The notes beneath the pieces are model-generated. The model saw only the letters and a program-made list of their open reading frames with translations. It was not told the origin of the DNA and made no database searches. Shown here one piece after another: positions 44,516 through 55,771 of a stretch of DNA of 64,000 nt. The first letter of the stretch is position 1. Every line of letters begins with the position of its first letter. The stretch lies in NCBI GenBank assembly GCA_964019695.1, contig OZ026520.1:94341824-94405823 (forward strand), read 5' to 3'. Made by a program: the position numbers and the translations under genes. Source of the DNA: Loripinus fragilis. Lineage: Eukaryota > Mollusca > Bivalvia > Lucinida > Lucinidae.

Positions 44516-46214
44516 CTAAACCTGTGCTGTTCTATTATTTTTTCACCAATGATTGTCTTCAGGGCTTACCCTGGTAGCCAACACTTTAGCAAAATGGAAA
44601 AATTTGGAGCCAATGCCAAGATTTTAACTAGAAAGTAGTGTCAACAAGTTGTTTTGTCTTTAACTCTTTTGCCCACTAGGGGCGACTGTTGTCTGCTGAT
44701 AACCTTTGCAAACAATTTGGACTCAGATCAGGCCTGACATTGAAAAAATTCAGCATATAGAGGCACAATAATAAAGTGTGAAGGAATATAATAAAAGCAA
44801 TATTTGAAAATCCAAAAGCTGATCAAAATACACTTTTTCGCAAATATGTTATTTCTGGGGTGGGAAATTTGATACTTCATCTGGAATTTCTAAATTAATA
44901 ACAAAGGGTTTGATGGCCTGCATGTCCAAAGGATTTAGGACGAATGCGGGTCAACACAGCCTTGGGTCAAGTCAACCTGAGTCAAGTTGGCCTGGTCATA
45001 TAGTCTACAACTGATGAACCATTCTGATGGGTTTGTGTTTCATGAAAAAAGTTTGTTCAGCAAAAGTTTGAGGGAATGATGTGTTGTTCCTATCTATATA
45101 TGTTGGTCTGCCAATATGACTGTACTACTCAATAGGTCTGACTTCAAAATGGTAGCATAAAGAAGATGAAAAACAAAGAGAATATAATTCAATATATAAT
45201 AATAATACCCTTTATTTCCTCCACATGTCAGACCTAATTGCTTTGGTCACACTTTAAATCGTAATCAACGTTTTTTATTATATAACTGATCATCAATGCT
45301 CAGGATTCTGTAATTGTTCTATGCTTTGTTGTGTGTTACTTTGTGTCATTTGTTTGCTAGTTTGATTTGATTCTTTACGTCCCCATCTAGCTATATCAAC
45401 AGATCGGCTCTCCTATCTGTCACAGTGCACAATCAATCATTTTTGAGTCCATATTTTTCCACTAAATATGGCTTAATTTTACTACAGTCTTTTATCTTGA
45501 AATAAATAATACATTAATGTTGTCACTTCAAGTGTTTGTTGACTTTGGTAAAGTCAAATATGTAAGAAATATTAATTCCAATATTACGTATCGGCCGACA
45601 TTTTGAAACTCCAACATTGATTTTCGGCTAATCCAGCGAGGGTACACTAATTTAAATATTCATTATAAACCATCCAATGAAACAATTGCAATTTTTTTTC
45701 ACGCAATCACAGATGATAAATATAGAAATGAGATCATGCAAAACATTCGGATATTTTCGGCAGATCAAAAGGTCAGAGCCTTGCCTAAAGATTGGCCAAC
45801 TTTGAGATCGTTATTCTCCGGAAATTTAATAGACCACTGAAAAGTACTGGTACCAGGCTTTTCTCAAGGGCTTCCCCAACAAAAAAAACTCAAATTTAGT
45901 AACATCGAGTTGTGCGCATCTGTCCGCAAACTTATTTATAGCAGTACTATCACGAGGAGAGTGCATGTAAACTATACGGCAAAGCGTCCAAACCGCGGGA
46001 ATGTGTATTGGACAATACACAATTGCGGTTTATCAGCTGATCGATTTTTGACAGAAAAAATATACCGATGGAAAATGTTTGAACTAGTGTAGCTTTTTTA
46101 TTACTTGATGAATTTTCATAATTTAAACACCATTTTCTTTGTCATTCATTCTACTTTTAGCCTGTGGTTTCAGATTTGAAAAATTTCAACTAATATACTA
46201 AAATCCATTTTTAT
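44516..46214. other. Intergenic between RBM17 and ABHD6, no gene recognised
   Basis: Contains hairpin-MITE remnants (44650-44760) and the palindrome at 45990-46031. An RBM17 5' UTR exon could lie here but could not be read. Confidence 0.4.
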
Positions 46215-46372
46215 CGTTACCCCATCAACAATTTTTCAGTTATGTCAGGACGGGTCTTCCTGGGTTGAACAAGTACTAAGGAAGGATAAAAGTGTCTTGC
46301 TCAAGGACACAACACAGTGATGCCGGTGAGAGTCGAACCCACAGCCCCTCGGTCTCAAGTCAAGCACTTGTG
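46215..46372 (-). repeat. tRNA-derived SINE copy
   Basis: Well preserved: CAGGACGGGTCTTCCTGGGT, CTTGCTCAAGGACACAACAC and box B inverse GAGTCGAACCC. Confidence 0.75.
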
Positions 46373-46926
46373 TCCATTCTAGTTTTACTAGCTGAGATAA
46401 GTGATGACAAAAAAAAAAACGGTGTCAGATCTTTTTTGTCAGATTGACATGGACCCGTCCCCCCTGACGAAAATTCCCGGATCCGCGCATGATAAAGACT
46501 CTAGAAATAAAAACAAACAAAAATTATCAAATATTGCACCCACGAAAACCCATTATATCAGCAAACCTATTATCTAAATAGTCATTATTATTGAGAAGTT
46601 TAATCTCATGAAGGGGAAAGTGAATGAAACCGCATAAATTACCTTTACAGTGGCAGAAATACGTATAAATAATGTAATTTATAAAGTTTTGCGGTAAATC
46701 TCGGCGACGATTTTCAATCCGGAAGTTGATTGTCACAGACTGGTTCTAGTTGCACACCTGATGGGTTTGACCAAGTAAGTTATGACAAGTGATCATGGAC
46801 AAACACCAACTTACCTGGAATTCACAAAATGAGATAAGCACCACCCTCTTCATTAGCATATGATTGTTTGTTACTGCAAATAAAGACACCAATTTTTAGT
46901 TATTGCTTTTTGATGACTAGATGAAA

Positions 46927-47405
46927 AAGTTTTTTTGGCTCCGGTATTCAGTTTTATTTACTGTTGAGTCGGAGTCCATATCTTTGCTTTATCTCCTTGC
47001 TGTATTTAAATATGTTTTAGGAGATGACACATTGATAAGTTAGGGGTCTTTCATGCAAACCAAATATCTATGTGTTTTGATCCACATCTGAATTAAAGGT
47101 GAGGTTGGCGCAGTTAAACTGGTTTAAGCCTTCCAGTAAAATATTTTACTGACTGTTTCCAAGGCAGTACTTCTTTTGTGAATCTTTTATGTTTTTGTTC
47201 TGTCTTGTGTTTGCTATGTCCTTGTACACGTCTGTTTATATGTGCTTTGTGGTCACCTGCTGGGAAAGGGTTGACCTCTTGGCTCTTGTTTGTCGTGTCT
47301 AACTGTAAGTTTATCACATTACTCATTGGTATCCTGGGTCAGGTGTGGTACTTGATTGTATCGATTCCTGATCTTTGCACCCTTACTTACTTCTTTCAAT
47401 TTACT
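46927..47405 (+). mobile_element. Penelope-like 3'-tail copy
   Basis: GCTCCGGTATTCAGTTTTAT ... GTAAAATATTTTACTG ... CACCTGCTGGGAAAGGGTTG ... CTTTGCACCCTTACTTACTT. Confidence 0.7.
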
Positions 47406-47445
47406 ATATGAGCGTGGATCAGACAAAAGGGTCCCTTAAGCATTA

Positions 47446-48230
47446 GACATAGACATAGAAGATTTATTTAACGTCGAATATGATAAACATCAAACATAAG
47501 CCTTGTAGGGCTTTTACTTCGACAAACCTGGTACTCTCTATACAAAGGGACAGGAAACGGTCGGGTCTGACAGCCCCTGCCCAGCCGAGCTGTCCAGTGC
47601 CAAATTACATAGTTCATTTTTTCAAACTCATCCTCAGTGGAGATTTTTCAATTAATTATTTGTGAAGTTAAAATTACCCAGTACATAAAGTAGCATTTCA
47701 GCTTCAAAACCATTTAATTTTCAAGAACTTTTGAAGAACTTCATGCTGTGTCCTCTGGAGGTTCTTACTGGTATAAGGGAAGGTGTGGCAGGGATGGCAA
47801 CCAGGTAGTGCACAATCCTGCAGAGCATGGCTGACTTGACTTGCATCCTCCTTTCTTGGAGAGTATTCCAATGGAAATCTGTCAACATCGATGTCAAGCT
47901 GCTGGTCCTTTCATAATTACCTTTCACAAACTGGGTGGCTCTTCGTTGCACCATCTCCAGTTTTTTGACATTATGCTGAGTATGAGGGTCCCATAAACAG
48001 GAAGAGTACTCTAATATGGGCCTCACAAGTGACTTGTAGCACGGGTACTTCACACCTGTAGGGCAACCGTGTATATTTCGTTTCAGAGAGTTCAAGCTTG
48101 TTGTGGCCTTTTTGTCTGTGTTGTCCACGTGTTTGTTCCATGATAAGTCTGAACTGACTCTAACTCCGAGGTACTTGGCATCTTTGACAGTTAGGAGTTC
48201 AGTGTCAAAGATGCAGTACTTGTTGGTTTC
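47446..48230 (-). pseudogene. 5'-truncated non-LTR retrotransposon, C-terminal RT region and 3' tail
   Basis: The minus strand reads DTELLTVKDAKYLGVRVSSD, LSWNKHVDNTDKKATTSLNS, YPCYKSLVRPILEYSSCLWD and KLEMVQRRATQFVKGNYERT, the segment after the RT catalytic core of CR1/Jockey-like elements. The frame ends near 47721. The 3' end has AAGCCCTACAAGGCTTATGT and a (TCTATG)n-type tail at 47446-47462. The same 3' end recurs at 52469-52580. Confidence 0.8.
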
Positions 48231-48379
48231 TCAGAAAAATTAAAATAGCTAATGTTTTCATCATCCAGTGCAAGCTTAAAAATGAATTTCTATCATTATA
48301 TTTACATTCTATATTATCAATCAAATTTACTGATTTTTTCCACCCAACCCCGTCAGTAATGCTTATAACTTTTTTTAAA

Positions 48380-48600
48380 GGAGGTGTTGGACCAGCCAGG
48401 GAGCGAAACCCATGAACATAACGTCATGGCGACACGTGAATGACGTCACGCAAACATTGGTAATCAAAGAACGTTATTGGCTGACGTTGACGTTACTCAA
48501 TCAAGAGGCGCTGTCTAGATAACACGACATTTCAATGTTTTGCATCAAGAAATACAAGCAGCCAGAAATGCTGGTTTCATCTAAGGCGACTACACTGAGA
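48380..48600. promoter_or_regulatory. Candidate promoter: CRE, E-box and CCAAT-like motifs
   Basis: Within 120 bp: AACGTCAT (48419), CACGTG (48433-48438), TGACGTCACG (48441-48450), two ATTGG boxes and TGACGTTGACGTTAC. More GC/CpG-rich than its surroundings and placed between the divergent RBM17 and ABHD6 genes. No transcript start can be assigned. Confidence 0.35.
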
Positions 48601-48619
48601 ATGTAAATATTTGGATACT

Positions 48620-48745
48620 ATCCGGAATGAGAGAAAGTTGTCAATTATGAACCTCCCTGGGTATCCCTAGTGGCCCGTCCAGGGTCAAAATTGTTTTTCA
48701 CTTCAGAACCCTGGTGGAGGTTCAAAATTGACAACTTTTTCTCAT
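48620..48745. mobile_element. Fold-back MITE
   Basis: AGAAAGTTGTCAATTATGAA / TTCAAAATTGACAACTTTTT ends with inner CCAGGGTC... pairing. Confidence 0.6.
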
Positions 48746-48780
48746 ACCTAACTTTTGTCGCAGCATCCAGTTGATCCAAA

Positions 48781-49092
48781 TATTGCATGCGCCGATCCAG
48801 AGGGGGCAAGGGGCCTGGACCCCCCCCCTGAAAAAAACGCAAGTTATATGGGTTTCTATAGCAGTTGGACCCCCCATCCCTCCCCCCCCCCCCCCCCCCC
48901 CCCCCCCCCGGAAAAAATGTTGGAGCCCCTTTGGAACCTTGAAAATGATAAAATTCCTTGAAATAAACCATTGGCATTCTGTAAACTAAGTTGATGACTG
49001 AACAAAACGATTTCAGGGACTTTTTATAACAGATGGACCTGGACCCCCCCCCCCCATGACAAAAATTACTTGATCGGCGCATGTATTGATAC
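48781..49092. mobile_element. Fold-back element with poly-C cores
   Basis: Ends TTGCATGCGCCGATC and (inverse) ATACATGCGCCGATC. The interior has GGGGCCTGGACCCC and a C run of about 28-30 (48881-48909). The GGACCCCC phrases recur. Confidence 0.6.
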
Positions 49093-49439
49093 AAATATTG
49101 AGCTATTGTTGCTTCGCCTATGCTGGAATGCCATATAATAATTGATGGGATTTTTCTTGAAAAGGATACCGTTTATGACAGTCTGCATTTTGTACCAATT
49201 AGAGGTATTGAGTATCAAACTTGGAGGTGTATTATGTCAGAATTCAGATTCAAAATAGCCATTAATTTTATATATCTGAAACTTGATAATATCGCAAGGT
49301 ATATGGAATTTAAAGTCTGTTCTAATGTGTTAATAGAGACACCCATTTTTTTCATGTCTAAATGATGGCAAACCGATGGCCGTTCACCCCACCCACAACC
49401 GACTTTTTTAAAGAATTTTTGAAAAATCAGTGCTATTAT

Positions 49440-49899
49440 AATCTAAATACTCGTGGCTGGACGTACGACAATGTTTTCCCTTCGAAATAAGCGCAGACTG
49501 GTGAAAAAATCGGAGAATTTGAACAAATACGGCCAATTTTTCATCATTTTCCCGTTACCCGTAATGTTAAGATGCACCGCTCACTACACCTCGATACGTT
49601 TGTTTACCTGTATCGCTAAGACTGTGATGTCACGGCGGTCCCGAGAATTATGCGATTACCGCTTGCATGACTCAGGGCTTTACATTTAGAAAATATTGAC
49701 TAAAAGAGAAATGATAAACTGTCAAAAATTTAACTTTTTGCTAATTTTTACAATAAATTCTGTCGCTACAGCAGTGCGAGAATTTAACGGGACAATCCAA
49801 ATTTCGCTAGTTACCCATAATGCAAAATGGCGAAATGCGAGAGATCCAGATGAGGTACCGTCAGGTCTCGAGTGTGCTTATGGTCACAACCAACATCAC
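49440..49899 (-). mobile_element. Repeat related to the 39040-39364 insertion
   Basis: The minus strand has CGAGACCTGACGGTACCTCA, GATCTCTCGCATTTCGCC, ATTATGGGTAACTAGCGAAA and AAGCCCTGAGTCATGCA, in the same order as 39045-39255, then diverges. Interrupted on its plus-strand right side by the retrotransposon at 49909. Confidence 0.7.
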
Positions 49900-49908
49900 T
49901 AAACTCGC

Positions 49909-52184
49909 TATTCTTCTTCTTCTTCTTTGTTTCTTAAAGTTCGTCCGCTGATTTGTCGGACCACCACCATTCGGTGTAAGAGGGTTCCTTAAGATAAGAG
50001 CTCAATTTAAAATTAAAGTTAAAACTGGTGTATTTATGTACAGCTGTGCTATTTACATTGTTCATGTTATTACACATAGTTAAAATTTCTAGCTGGTTAA
50101 AATATGTTTTAATTTGGCGACTCTTTTTTTGTGAATCTCGTGTATGTACTCTCTGGTGTACAGTTCCACCTGTGTAAGTCCACATTCATCAGCCACTGTA
50201 GGTTTAACCATTGCTGAAGGGTCTAATACAAGTCTTGTAAAAGTGTCAGGGTCTTGCTGATCTATGCATGATGCTGTATAGTTGGCCATCCTCTGTTTGA
50301 ATATATTTCTTTCAATTTCAAACACTGAGCATTCAGCGACAAAGTGCTGTCTAGTCTCTGGCGCCGCAGAACAAAGTTTACACGTTGGGTCCACCTGATA
50401 TTGGTTAAAAACAGCTCTGTTTGCTTGTAAAATATATGTGCCGGTTAACAGTTTGCATTTCAATTGAGCTCTCCTACTATCATTTACACTGTTCCGTACT
50501 GTTGACCAAATAGGGTGACACTTGTTGACCTTAATTACTTCTGGATTAACATATTTCAGTGAGGATTTTTGCTCAATTTCATTCCTCCACTTCTCTTCAA
50601 TAACAGAGTTTACTGACTTATTTAGAAGATCTTTCCATTCAGATTTTGAAGGAGGAGCACTGAAGAGCTCAAATACAGAGGGTAAACAATACAGGTCCAA
50701 AAGATTCTTAATATAGTTGAACCAGCTTTTTTCACATTCTTTTTTCATTACAAGCTGTCTCATGGTAATATCATATTCTATTGTGTCACAGTTCCGGGCT
50801 ATGCTCATAAATAGATTCAAGGCATTTTTATGAATCACTGTTTCCAGTGGTAAGATACCAAGAAGAGCTAAGGTAATACCATTTGGAGTTTTATCAGGTA
50901 ACCCTTGTATCTGCCTGAGACTCTGCCTTTGAAATTTCTCGAGGCACTCGAATTCTTTACGGCTTAGTAGCACCGCTTCCAAACCATAAACAATGCGAGG
51001 CACTACGAATGTGGACCAAATATGTGCATTCTGACTCGATTTCAGCCCATTGACACTATGGAACCCAGCACCCATCAAGGAGTAAGCAGTCCTACGACCC
51101 AAGGAGACCTTTTCTTCCACATTAACTTTCCCCGACACATCCCTCTTAATCCCCAGATGCACGGTGCTATTTTCGGATGTTACTGTCTGATCAGCCAGTG
51201 TAAAATTTGTGCTTTCCGTGTTTCTGCCACTACAGTACATAAGACTGCTACTCTTCAATGGGTGTATACAATATCTTTCTCTATTGGCATTTTTGCCTGC
51301 ATCCCAGATCATGACTTGCATGGTGGGTTTTTTCCTTGAGAGAAGTGCCAGGTCGTCAGCAACCGTAATATGTGGGACGTTAGTAGACCCTATCTTAACC
51401 TCGGTATATGATTCTTCGAGATGGAGGAGCAGAGGATTATTATACCTTTTATAATGGCCCGTGGAGATAACTCCCCCCTGCCTAACCCCCTGGTCAATGA
51501 AAAAAGGGTCAGATAACTGCCCCGCCCACTTAACTCTTGAGGAACAATCTGAGTACAGGTCTTTCAATAACAACCAATCATCCCCGTGCACCCCGTCCAA
51601 GTATAGCTTTCTTAGAAGGGAATTTTGATCTACAACATCAAATGCTTTTTGGGTGTCAAGGGTTGTAAGCAACAGGTCTTGTTTGAGGTTTTTTGATTCA
51701 AGGATACATTCTGTGAGTATAAGTGCTGCATTTACAGATGAACAACCCTGAGTAAAACCCCTCTGAAGTCTGGACTGTGTTTCAATGAAGATTTTGTTGT
51801 GTCTTTTGCTGAGAATATGCTCAAGTATTTTGAGTAAGACGGGTGTGACAGTTATACCCCTGTAATTCCCAGGGTCCGTGTCATCACCCTTCTTAAATAT
51901 GGGGGTAACAATACCTTCCTTTAGAAGTGCAGAGACATGTTTGGAACTGACAATGTAATTTAAAAATTCCGTCAGGAATGTAACAAGATCTCTCCCACCA
52001 AGCTTAAAATGTTCACTTGTAAGTCCAAGGGAGTCCATGGCTTTGTTGTTCTTTAGTCTTCTTATAGCATCAACCACTTCTTTCTCTGTTATATGCTCAA
52101 TTTTATTTTTGAGAGAACCAGTCAATTTTAATTGGGTCAGCCACTGGTTCCTGTCTTTTATGATATTCAAAGTCTACCGACCAA
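49909..52184 (-). mobile_element. Non-LTR retrotransposon insertion flanked by 9-bp target duplications
   Basis: TAACTCGC-type duplication: TAAACTCGC at 49900-49908 and at 52185-52193. The 3' end (left) has an (AAG)n tail at 49911-49926. 5'-truncated: the frame starts right after the left border on the gene strand, with no endonuclease domain. Confidence 0.85.
50089..52170 (-). CDS. Non-LTR retrotransposon reverse transcriptase, intact 693-codon frame
   Basis: An uninterrupted frame from about 52170 to 50089. It has the RT finger/palm blocks (ITEKEVVDAIRRLKNNKAMD, EGIVTPIFKKGD, NYRGITVTPVLLKILEHIL, DTQKAFDVV, DQGVRQGGVIS) and the catalytic box VADDLALLS at residues 270-273, Val replacing the usual Tyr/Phe. 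The C-terminal part has a Cys/His cluster (CKLC ... H ... C). It lacks an N-terminal endonuclease and a clear ATG (a TAG precedes the frame), so it is a 5'-truncated copy, probably not expressed alone. The full open frame suggests a recent insertion. Confidence 0.85.
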   Translation of the reverse strand: MNIIKDRNQWLTQLKLTGSLKNKIEHITEKEVVDAIRRLKNNKAMDSLGLTSEHFKLGGRDLVTFLTEFLNYIVSSKHVSALLKEGIVTPIFKKGDDTDPGNYRGITVTPVLLKILEHILSKRHNKIFIETQSRLQRGFTQGCSSVNAALILTECILESKNLKQDLLLTTLDTQKAFDVVDQNSLLRKLYLDGVHGDDWLLLKDLYSDCSSRVKWAGQLSDPFFIDQGVRQGGVISTGHYKRYNNPLLLHLEESYTEVKIGSTNVPHITVADDLALLSRKKPTMQVMIWDAGKNANRERYCIHPLKSSSLMYCSGRNTESTNFTLADQTVTSENSTVHLGIKRDVSGKVNVEEKVSLGRRTAYSLMGAGFHSVNGLKSSQNAHIWSTFVVPRIVYGLEAVLLSRKEFECLEKFQRQSLRQIQGLPDKTPNGITLALLGILPLETVIHKNALNLFMSIARNCDTIEYDITMRQLVMKKECEKSWFNYIKNLLDLYCLPSVFELFSAPPSKSEWKDLLNKSVNSVIEEKWRNEIEQKSSLKYVNPEVIKVNKCHPIWSTVRNSVNDSRRAQLKCKLLTGTYILQANRAVFNQYQVDPTCKLCSAAPETRQHFVAECSVFEIERNIFKQRMANYTASCIDQQDPDTFTRLVLDPSAMVKPTVADECGLTQVELYTREYIHEIHKKRVAKLKHILTS

Positions 52185-52454
52185 TAAACTCGCAAACCAG
52201 TTAATTTGGGTCATAGCTGTCAAACGTGCAGTGGGTGGCGTGATCTTTGAAAACCATTTAGTAGGTCTTGATTTTTGAAATGTCCTCTCTTAACCGTTGT
52301 TAGTTGATCATTTTGCATTGGATCTCTTCATAATCAGTTTATTTATTAACTGGGCTTATTAATGAAATATGTTTCATTTATGTTTGAAGTAATTATTGGA
52401 ATTTTATGAGCATGGTGTCAGAGCCAGCCATATCATGAGAAAATGTCACTTCAT

Positions 52455-52620
52455 CATCAGTTCATGTTAGACATAGACATAGACATAGAAGATTTATTTT
52501 ACGTCGAATATACATATAACAAGTAACATAAGCCCTGTAGGGCTTTTACTTCGACAAACAAATTTAAAGAAAACAAACATAGAATATATCACAGAGCATG
52601 CAAAGTAATATTATAAACAT
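52455..52620 (-). mobile_element. 3' end fragment of the 47446-48230 non-LTR family
   Basis: TTAGACATAGACATAGAC then AGAAGATTTATTTTACGTCG and AAGCCCTGTAGGGCTTTTAC match 47446-47525. Confidence 0.75.
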
Positions 52621-52806
52621 ATATATACATTGTAAGACTGAAAAATATACTTTGGGTTAAAAAAAAACAAAATTATTTAAAAAGTTATATCACTATAAAA
52701 AGGTTAAATAGGGGACTAAGAGACTAGTATACTAGAGTACAAGCAAGTAGCTCTAAAAGCAAGTAGCACTCAAAGGGTAAAAATAAAAAATCTTCCCTTA
52801 AAGAAT

Positions 52807-53502
52807 CAGTGTTCCCATTCACGTAGAATTGTGCGTGAATCACGTGGAAATGGTAAAAATCACGCATATATTTTGAGGCAATAACGTGAATTCATGCGCG
52901 TTTCTATTTCTAAAAAATTTAGGATTTCATCATTTTTTGTTCATTCTGATGTAAACTTGGTCACCTTGGTTTTGTTTGCGAGTTTAAATGGCGCTGTGGT
53001 CGTTCTTAGTTACATTTTCAAAAAGGATTTACGGTACGCGCCAACTGTCTGTTTACTCGTTGCTAAGCGGTCTGGTACCCCGCTATCAGGCTAAGAGACT
53101 GTGATAGCAGCCGCGATAGTGGTAACCAGTATTGGGAGTAAAAACCAGCCCGCTGGCGAACTCCCCAACAGCAATAAAAAGCTGAAAAATCGTCTCCGTA
53201 CATCAATTGAGGCGAAATACGTTTGAATTTCGTATCGGTTCTTAACCCCCTTTGATATTTTCTTAAATGGAATTCTGATTACCCGTTTCGCATATTATAT
53301 TGACTATTTTCAGACTAGGAATCAGCAAATAATGTGAAAAAGGTTAATGCAAGTAATGTGTTAACAGTTTTCTGTGTTAAGAGATGTTGTTTTTAGTTTT
53401 AATTCATTTCCAAGTCATACCCTCAAATTTTACTTCATACCCTCAAATTTCATACACAGGGGGTATAAAAACCCCCACTATAAAATTTTTGTGGGAACAC
53501 TG
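52807..53502. mobile_element. 696-bp TIR element
   Basis: Ends CAGTGTTCCCA and TGGGAACACTG are perfect inverses, flanked by AGAAT at 52802-52806 and 53503-53507. No transposase frame. Superfamily open. Confidence 0.8.
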
Positions 53503-53652
53503 AGAATGTTATGCCTAGTTTTACTGTCAGCCTGTGTAGCCACCTCTTTTCTTCTTTTTGTCATAGATTCCTCCGAGAACCGCCTCTCAGCTTTGAATGT
53601 TATGGTATGAATGTAACACTATCCCCACTTTTAAAAGCTAATCTAACATCAT

Positions 53653-54658
53653 TATACAGTTTATTCCCCAATAGAGAACCGTCTCCAATAAAGAATCACG
53701 TGTGTAAACTTTCCCATATATTTCTTCCACTTGTTGAAGCAAAGCCAAACCTTTTGTATTGTAAGAAAGGGTAATCATTAGGGATGCAGAACATAATGAG
53801 TTTCTTCTGAATTCTTTAAAATTACCTCTTAAGTTGGCTAAAATGTGTTGTAGTATATTGTCAGTAAAGCTATTTTAAGCCTGGTTTTCAAACCAAAATT
53901 TCAAAAAAATGATAATTGTTCAGTTGAAAGGAAACAAGGTGGTTCCAAAACTATGTCATGGACATGCCCTATGATATCAGACTTACATATAAAAAAATGA
54001 CTTCCAGCTTCCAGGAAATTTAACAGATGACAGTGTTATCTTGGACATTGTACAGTTGCCAATAAAGAATCACTTATTTTGGGATGTGTCTTCTGATGAC
54101 CTATACGGAGTTGGTGGTGACAGAGAATGAAAGTATGCATCCTAACATAGGGTTTACTCATCAAATAAAAGTTTGCTACTACCTGAAAGCAAATAAAACA
54201 AATTGTATTGAACCTTGAACAAAAATTTACTTCTGGTGTCAGAACGTATAAATATTTACAAATATTGTATCTTATAATGAACACTTATAAAATTTGAGCC
54301 AAAAATTGTGTTAAAACTGTATAAGAATGACCTAAACTACTTGAATATGTTCTTTAGGGGTGAAACTTTAGATCACTATATTTTTAATGTAATGCTTAAT
54401 CCATTTTCACCTTGGGACTGGACTGTTTTCAGGTGATTCTTTACTAGGGAATGTGGTTCTTTACTGGAGACACTGTATGAGGGTTAAAAGTTGCCACTAT
54501 ACTGTTAATCAAAGCATTTAAATATTAAACTTACATGGGTTGTAAGAGGTGTGATGGATGTATTATATGTGTATTGTTTCAAATTAGTTGGCAGTTAGAA
54601 ACACAAATTGTCAAGAATAGAATCTTTAGTGATTCTTTATTGGGGAATAAACTGTATA
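53653..54658. mobile_element. About 1.0-kb TIR element, TA-flanked
   Basis: TATACAGTTTATTCCCCAAT at the left and its inverse ATTGGGGAATAAACTGTATA at the right; inside, CAATAAAGAATCAC motifs recur. Fits a mariner-like non-autonomous element. The right 120 bp recurs at 1674-1798. Confidence 0.65.
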
Positions 54659-55014
54659 TATCCCTCAGCATCATCCCCTGGGATGCATGTGTGTTGTACT
54701 ACTTAACCAGTTTAAAATCACTCAGATAGATATGTACAGATTAAAATCACACCATCAGCTCCTTAGGAGGATGTTAGACTCGTTAGTATATATACATGAA
54801 CCGCGATCTGTGAAAACCTGCCTAATCTAATGACATTTAAGACAATCGGGGCTGTGGAAATACCATGCCCGACTAGTCCGACTGGTACATTTTCATTCAG
54901 GACAAGTTGAAAATTTCTATTTACTTGGACAAGTACAAATGAATAAAGTTAATACAATTCTGTACATTGTATTTCATATTTTGATTAATTATCACGAGTT
55001 CACATGTTGCATTG

Positions 55015-55085
55015 AAAACAGTGTGGATCCAGATCAGCTGGCTTCAAAAGAACCCAGCTGATCTGGATCTACACTGTTTACAAGA
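55015..55085. repeat. Palindrome AACAGTGTGGATCCAGATCA family
   Basis: GATCCAGATCAGCTGG ... CCAGCTGATCTGGATC; the same outer phrase recurs in the TTAACCCTT MITEs. Confidence 0.65.
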
Positions 55086-55262
55086 GAGTTATACCTTGGA
55101 AATATTAACCTGATCCTGGCCTTTATCATTAACATAATTTCACAGCCAATTGAGCTTCTAAATATATCTTCAACGTTCATCGTATAACTAATACGGAAAT
55201 GCACGTTGTAATTTTTAACACATTAGATATATATACCGCAATAATGCTCAATTGGCTATCAG

Positions 55263-55352
55263 TTGCCTGCGTGGCTCAGTGGGTAGAACACATGAATATT
55301 GCACACTTATATTCTTAAGCTCTGCGTTGTTAGTTCGAATCCCGCACACGAC
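55263..55352 (+). other. tRNA-like segment (box A and box B), probably a SINE/tRNA relic
   Basis: GCGTGGCTCAGTGGGTAGAA (box A) and TTAGTTCGAATCCCG (box B) are well formed, but the T-stem and acceptor do not pair properly, so a functional tRNA is not claimed. Confidence 0.4.
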
Positions 55353-55536
55353 ATTTATTATTGTAATTATTGAAAAGACTATTGTTTTTATTTTTATTAA
55401 ATTTTCTCTTTTTGCAATATCGTTTCTCTATTCTAATTAATTTGATCTCTTTGGTGTCACTAACAGTCTCTCGTCGGATCCGTAACATTGTATTTCAACT
55501 ATCCCCTGTCATCTTTTCAGTTTTTAAAATATGAGC

Positions 55537-55771
55537 TGCGACATGAGATTTCCAACAATGTGGCATTTTGACACGAAAAGGCACAGGTGAGCCTGTGCAC
55601 CCTCCTTTTAAAAATTGAAACTAAATGCTGTTCATTCAGTAGCTAACCAGCCATAGAATATTCAAGTGGCTAGCAATTAAAGGCTCTGATCAGACTATGT
55701 GTATGCGCATGCTGGTCTGAGCCTTTGCTTGTCGCACATACCACATTGTTGGAAATCTCATGTGGCTCATA
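55537..55771. mobile_element. GAGCCA-ended MITE
   Basis: GAGATTTCCAACAATGTGGC / CCACATTGTTGGAAATCTC ends; inner AAGGCTCTGATCAGACT ... GGTCTGAGCCTTTGC hairpin. Confidence 0.75.

Noticed and set aside
45826..46092. Small genes on either strand
   Set aside because: Frames of about 60 codons with no recognisable similarity or splice context.
48755..49094. Gly/Pro-rich proteins around 48.7-49.1 kb
   Set aside because: The frames are translations of poly-C/poly-G tracts inside a fold-back element.
55263..55352. Functional tRNA gene
   Set aside because: Boxes A and B are present but the T-stem and acceptor stem do not pair, and the anticodon arm is poor.
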